Assembly (NCBI GenBank): GCA_030018795.1
Contig: JASEHA010000083.1
Location: forward strand, 1-8,176
DNA: 8,176 bases
Reading direction: 5' to 3'
Origin: a bacterium
Lineage (GTDB): Bacteria > UBA9089 > CG2-30-40-21
Part shown: positions 6,622 to 8,176 of the stretch, one piece after another
How the letters are laid out: each line of letters opens with the position of its first letter
Numbering within the stretch: position 1 is the stretch's first letter
Notes under the pieces: model-generated
The model's database searches: none
The model's input: the letters and a program-made list of their open reading frames with translations, nothing else
Told to the model about the DNA's origin: nothing
Made by a program: the position numbers and the translations under genes

Positions 6622-7674
6622 ATGGAAAAACCACTAAGGGTTAGATTACATATACTATCACCTGTCCATATTGGGTGTGATGAGGTATATGAACCTACAG
6701 GTTTTGTAATTGATAAGAAAAAAGCCAGACTTATAGCCTTTGATCCGCTGAATTTTATGGAATCACTATCATCTGAGGATAAACAACGATTTGCTCAAAT
6801 TTGTATGAAGGGGGATATCCCCTCTATCCTTGAAATTTATAAATTCATTGCAAGCAAATCAATTGAAGGAAGAGAGATTGAAATAGCATCAGACCTGCTG
6901 TCACATTACGAAAAAGTCATGAGATTAGATAAGAGCGAGATAAAACAAAAACTTAATCAATTTGCCATATCCCGAACAACTTATAACCCTTATAACAATA
7001 CGCCTTATATTCCTGGTTCTTCACTTAAGGGCTCTTTAAGAACTGCATATTTAAGTAAACTTGCAAGAGATAAAGGCATTAAAAACTGGAATAGTATGGA
7101 TAATAAGGGGTTGGAAAAGAACTTACTGGGTGGTAGTTTTGATTCTGACCCATTCTGCATGGTTAAACCATCTGACTTTTCCCCTGTTGGTAATGCAGGA
7201 ACAAAAATCCTTTACGCAGTAAATAAAAAGAAGAAGTCAGGGTCTGATGCAAAGGGGCCATTTCAGATACTTGAAACAATAAAGCCGAATGCAATCTTTG
7301 AAGGAATGATAAATATAAATCAGCCAGTAAACAAGATAAGAAACCCTATTAACAAGTTACTGGAGTTTATTAATAGTGTAAATGGAGAAAATGAGATTAT
7401 CAGAGAAATTGGCGGGGATTCAGTTGTCAAGAAAATTAAGGAACAATTCCATGGCAAGATTGGGTCATCCACATTTATATTACGCATAGGCAGGCATTCT
7501 GGAGCAGAAGCAGTTACTGTTGAAGGCAATCGCCAGATCAAAATAAATCAGGGGAAAAAACCAACTATTTTCCTTGACCATGCAACCACTATCTGGCTTG
7601 CCTCTGAAACAAGTAAGCCGAGTAATAATAATGGACTTGTACCATTTGGCTGGGTAGTGTTAGAGATCCTCTAA
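6622..7674 (+). CDS. csm5: Type III-A CRISPR RAMP protein Csm5
   Basis: Csm5 is a Cas7-like RAMP protein that caps the 3' end of the crRNA in the Csm complex; in some species it helps recruit nucleases for 3' trimming. The 350-residue protein starts with the family block LHILSPVHIGCDEVYEP (about 9-25) followed by GFVIDKKKARL. It carries YIPGSSLKGSLRTAYLSKL (129 onward), the RAMP motif shared with Csm3, and the later strand FILRIGRHSGAEAVTVEG. The ATG is preceded by GGAGG at 6611-6615 with six bases between. The length is normal for the family. It is the last core csm gene; the next gene on the same strand starts 106 bases after the stop. Confidence 0.95.
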   Translation: MEKPLRVRLHILSPVHIGCDEVYEPTGFVIDKKKARLIAFDPLNFMESLSSEDKQRFAQICMKGDIPSILEIYKFIASKSIEGREIEIASDLLSHYEKVMRLDKSEIKQKLNQFAISRTTYNPYNNTPYIPGSSLKGSLRTAYLSKLARDKGIKNWNSMDNKGLEKNLLGGSFDSDPFCMVKPSDFSPVGNAGTKILYAVNKKKKSGSDAKGPFQILETIKPNAIFEGMININQPVNKIRNPINKLLEFINSVNGENEIIREIGGDSVVKKIKEQFHGKIGSSTFILRIGRHSGAEAVTVEGNRQIKINQGKKPTIFLDHATTIWLASETSKPSNNNGLVPFGWVVLEIL

Positions 7675-7690
7675 ATAGTGCGGAGCAATA

Positions 7691-7705
7691 CAAGTATCCT
7701 GCTTG
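7691..7705. repeat. Small hairpin after csm5, related to the csm4-csm5 hairpin
   Basis: CAAGTA (7691-7696) pairs with TGCTTG (7700-7705), with one T-G wobble, around a TCC loop. It matches the 6579-6597 hairpin in the outer CAAG/CTTG bases and in the loop, giving the shared pattern CAAG-two bases-TCC-one base-GCTTG. Confidence 0.45.
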
Positions 7706-7712
7706 GGATTAA

Positions 7713-7741
7713 GTAGAGACGTAAGATTTTTGCGTCTCTAC
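7713..7741. repeat. GTAGAGACG palindromic repeat between csm5 and the last gene
   Basis: GTAGAGACGTAA (7713-7724) pairs with TTGCGTCTCTAC (7730-7741): 12 base pairs with one wobble and a five-base GATTT loop. From general knowledge, palindromes of the form GTAGAGACGCAA...TTGCGTCTCTAC occur as dispersed repeats in cyanobacteria and some other bacteria. There is no T-run after the stem on the + strand, so intrinsic termination is doubtful. The hairpin could still modulate readthrough from csm5 or stabilise the csm transcript's 3' end. Confidence 0.7.
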
Positions 7742-7765
7742 CGCTGTTTACTACTATAACTAATT

Positions 7766-7773
7766 GGAAGGAG
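7766..7773 (+). promoter_or_regulatory. Ribosome binding site of the last gene
   Basis: GGAAGGAG ends seven bases before ATG 7781. This decides the start in favour of 7781 over the in-frame ATG at 7790 and supports the reality of this gene, which runs off the window. Confidence 0.75.
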
Positions 7774-7780
7774 TAATCTT

Positions 7781-8176
7781 ATGGTAACAATGTCGCAAGT
7801 ATTTCGCAACCTAATTACTTTTGACCAGCCTCTTAGCTTGATTACAAACATAGGTACGCTTCTGGGTTGGGTAATAGGCTTGTCATGGGGCAGCATTTTT
7901 TTTACAAAAAGGTGGATACGATGTAAAAGAAGAAAAAAATTACTAAAATTTACCTCTTCAGCAAAAGGCAGTATAGCAATCTCAATAGGGGTTGGACTGA
8001 ATCCAGCAGAGGATGTCAAAGGTTTTTTAGATGCAAATTTTCAGGATGTTCCATTAGTAATGAAATACTCAAAGTTGGGTAATTTTTCAGGTGAAGAGTT
8101 GCTACAGATATTTGAGGAGATAAAATCAGACTTCTTCGATTTGATGCAAAGGGGAAATATCTCTGAAATATTATTG
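7781..8176 (+). CDS. Membrane-anchored putative CARF/SAVED-type sensor protein (partial, 3' end missing)
   Basis: An open frame of 132 codons runs from ATG 7781 to the window edge without a stop. Residues about 18-41 (SLITNIGTLLGWVIGLSWGS and following FF) form one hydrophobic helix. Directly after it comes a strongly basic segment (TKRWIRCKRRKK), which predicts a single-pass protein with its C-terminal part in the cytoplasm. From residue 63 a soluble domain begins with a hydrophobic strand and glycine turn (GSIAISIGVGLNPAEDV) and ends, as far as visible, with a helix leading into ISEILL. That is the layout of Rossmann-like CARF or SAVED nucleotide sensors, where the last strand usually reads IHLF-GP. 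I infer a cyclic-oligoadenylate-responsive membrane effector, comparable in architecture to Cam1 (TM-CARF) or TM-SAVED proteins. It shares the operon's direction and takes the place where Csm6 is often found. The domain class is unproven because half or more of it is outside the window. Confidence 0.6.
   Translation, partial: MVTMSQVFRNLITFDQPLSLITNIGTLLGWVIGLSWGSIFFTKRWIRCKRRKKLLKFTSSAKGSIAISIGVGLNPAEDVKGFLDANFQDVPLVMKYSKLGNFSGEELLQIFEEIKSDFFDLMQRGNISEILL

Noticed and set aside
7732..7760. Possible separate promoter for the last gene (TATAAC at 7755-7760)
   Set aside because: No acceptable -35 hexamer occurs at 16-18 bases upstream; that space is taken by the palindrome arm.
7738..8019. - strand reading frame opposite the last gene
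   Set aside because: It is a shadow of the + strand gene, which has a good ribosome binding site, a clear membrane helix and operon orientation; the - frame shows no recognisable domain.

Overview
The window holds an almost complete type III-A (Csm) CRISPR-Cas effector operon on the + strand: cas6, cas10/csm1, csm2, csm3, csm4, csm5. It ends in a truncated seventh gene that looks like a membrane-anchored nucleotide sensor. There is no CRISPR array and no cas1/cas2 in view. The DNA is AT-rich with strong AGGAGG-type ribosome binding sites. A TolC-like fragment at the left end suggests a diderm (Gram-negative) bacterium. Several small palindromic repeats lie between genes, a pattern familiar from Planctomycetota, Nitrospirota, Desulfobacterota and cyanobacteria. 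Taxonomy beyond 'Gram-negative bacterium with a repeat-rich genome' is inference.

Layout. Bases 1-570 contain no intact gene. The first ~145 bases on the - strand encode what reads as the N-terminal part of a TolC-family outer membrane efflux protein, split by a frameshift. After it come a GC-rich hairpin (169-188), a 9-bp tandem repeat with an adjacent palindrome (235-266), and otherwise unrecognised sequence. A near-consensus sigma-70 promoter (571-599) sits directly in front of cas6, so close that the cas6 message may be leaderless. cas6 and csm1 follow. Between csm1 and csm2 lies a 165-bp element (4235-4399) with perfect 11-bp terminal inverted repeats and an exact 8-bp target duplication. 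It is a MITE-like insertion that split a tightly packed junction while leaving both the csm1 stop codon and the csm2 Shine-Dalgarno intact. csm2/csm3 overlap by ATGA and csm3/csm4 by GTGA. csm4/csm5 and csm5/last gene are separated by short spacers holding small hairpins.

How the parts work together. Cas6 processes pre-crRNA. Csm1-5 with crRNA form the interference complex. Csm3 keeps its RNA-cleaving Asp (D34). Csm1 keeps an N-terminal HD pair and a GGDD polymerase-type motif, so cyclic oligoadenylate production is expected. No Csm6 is visible. Instead the last gene (7781 to the window end) has one N-terminal transmembrane helix, a basic stop-transfer segment and the start of a Rossmann-like domain resembling the CARF/SAVED class. 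This suggests a type III-A system whose second-messenger effector acts at the membrane. The sensor domain is cut by the window edge, so its class is not settled.
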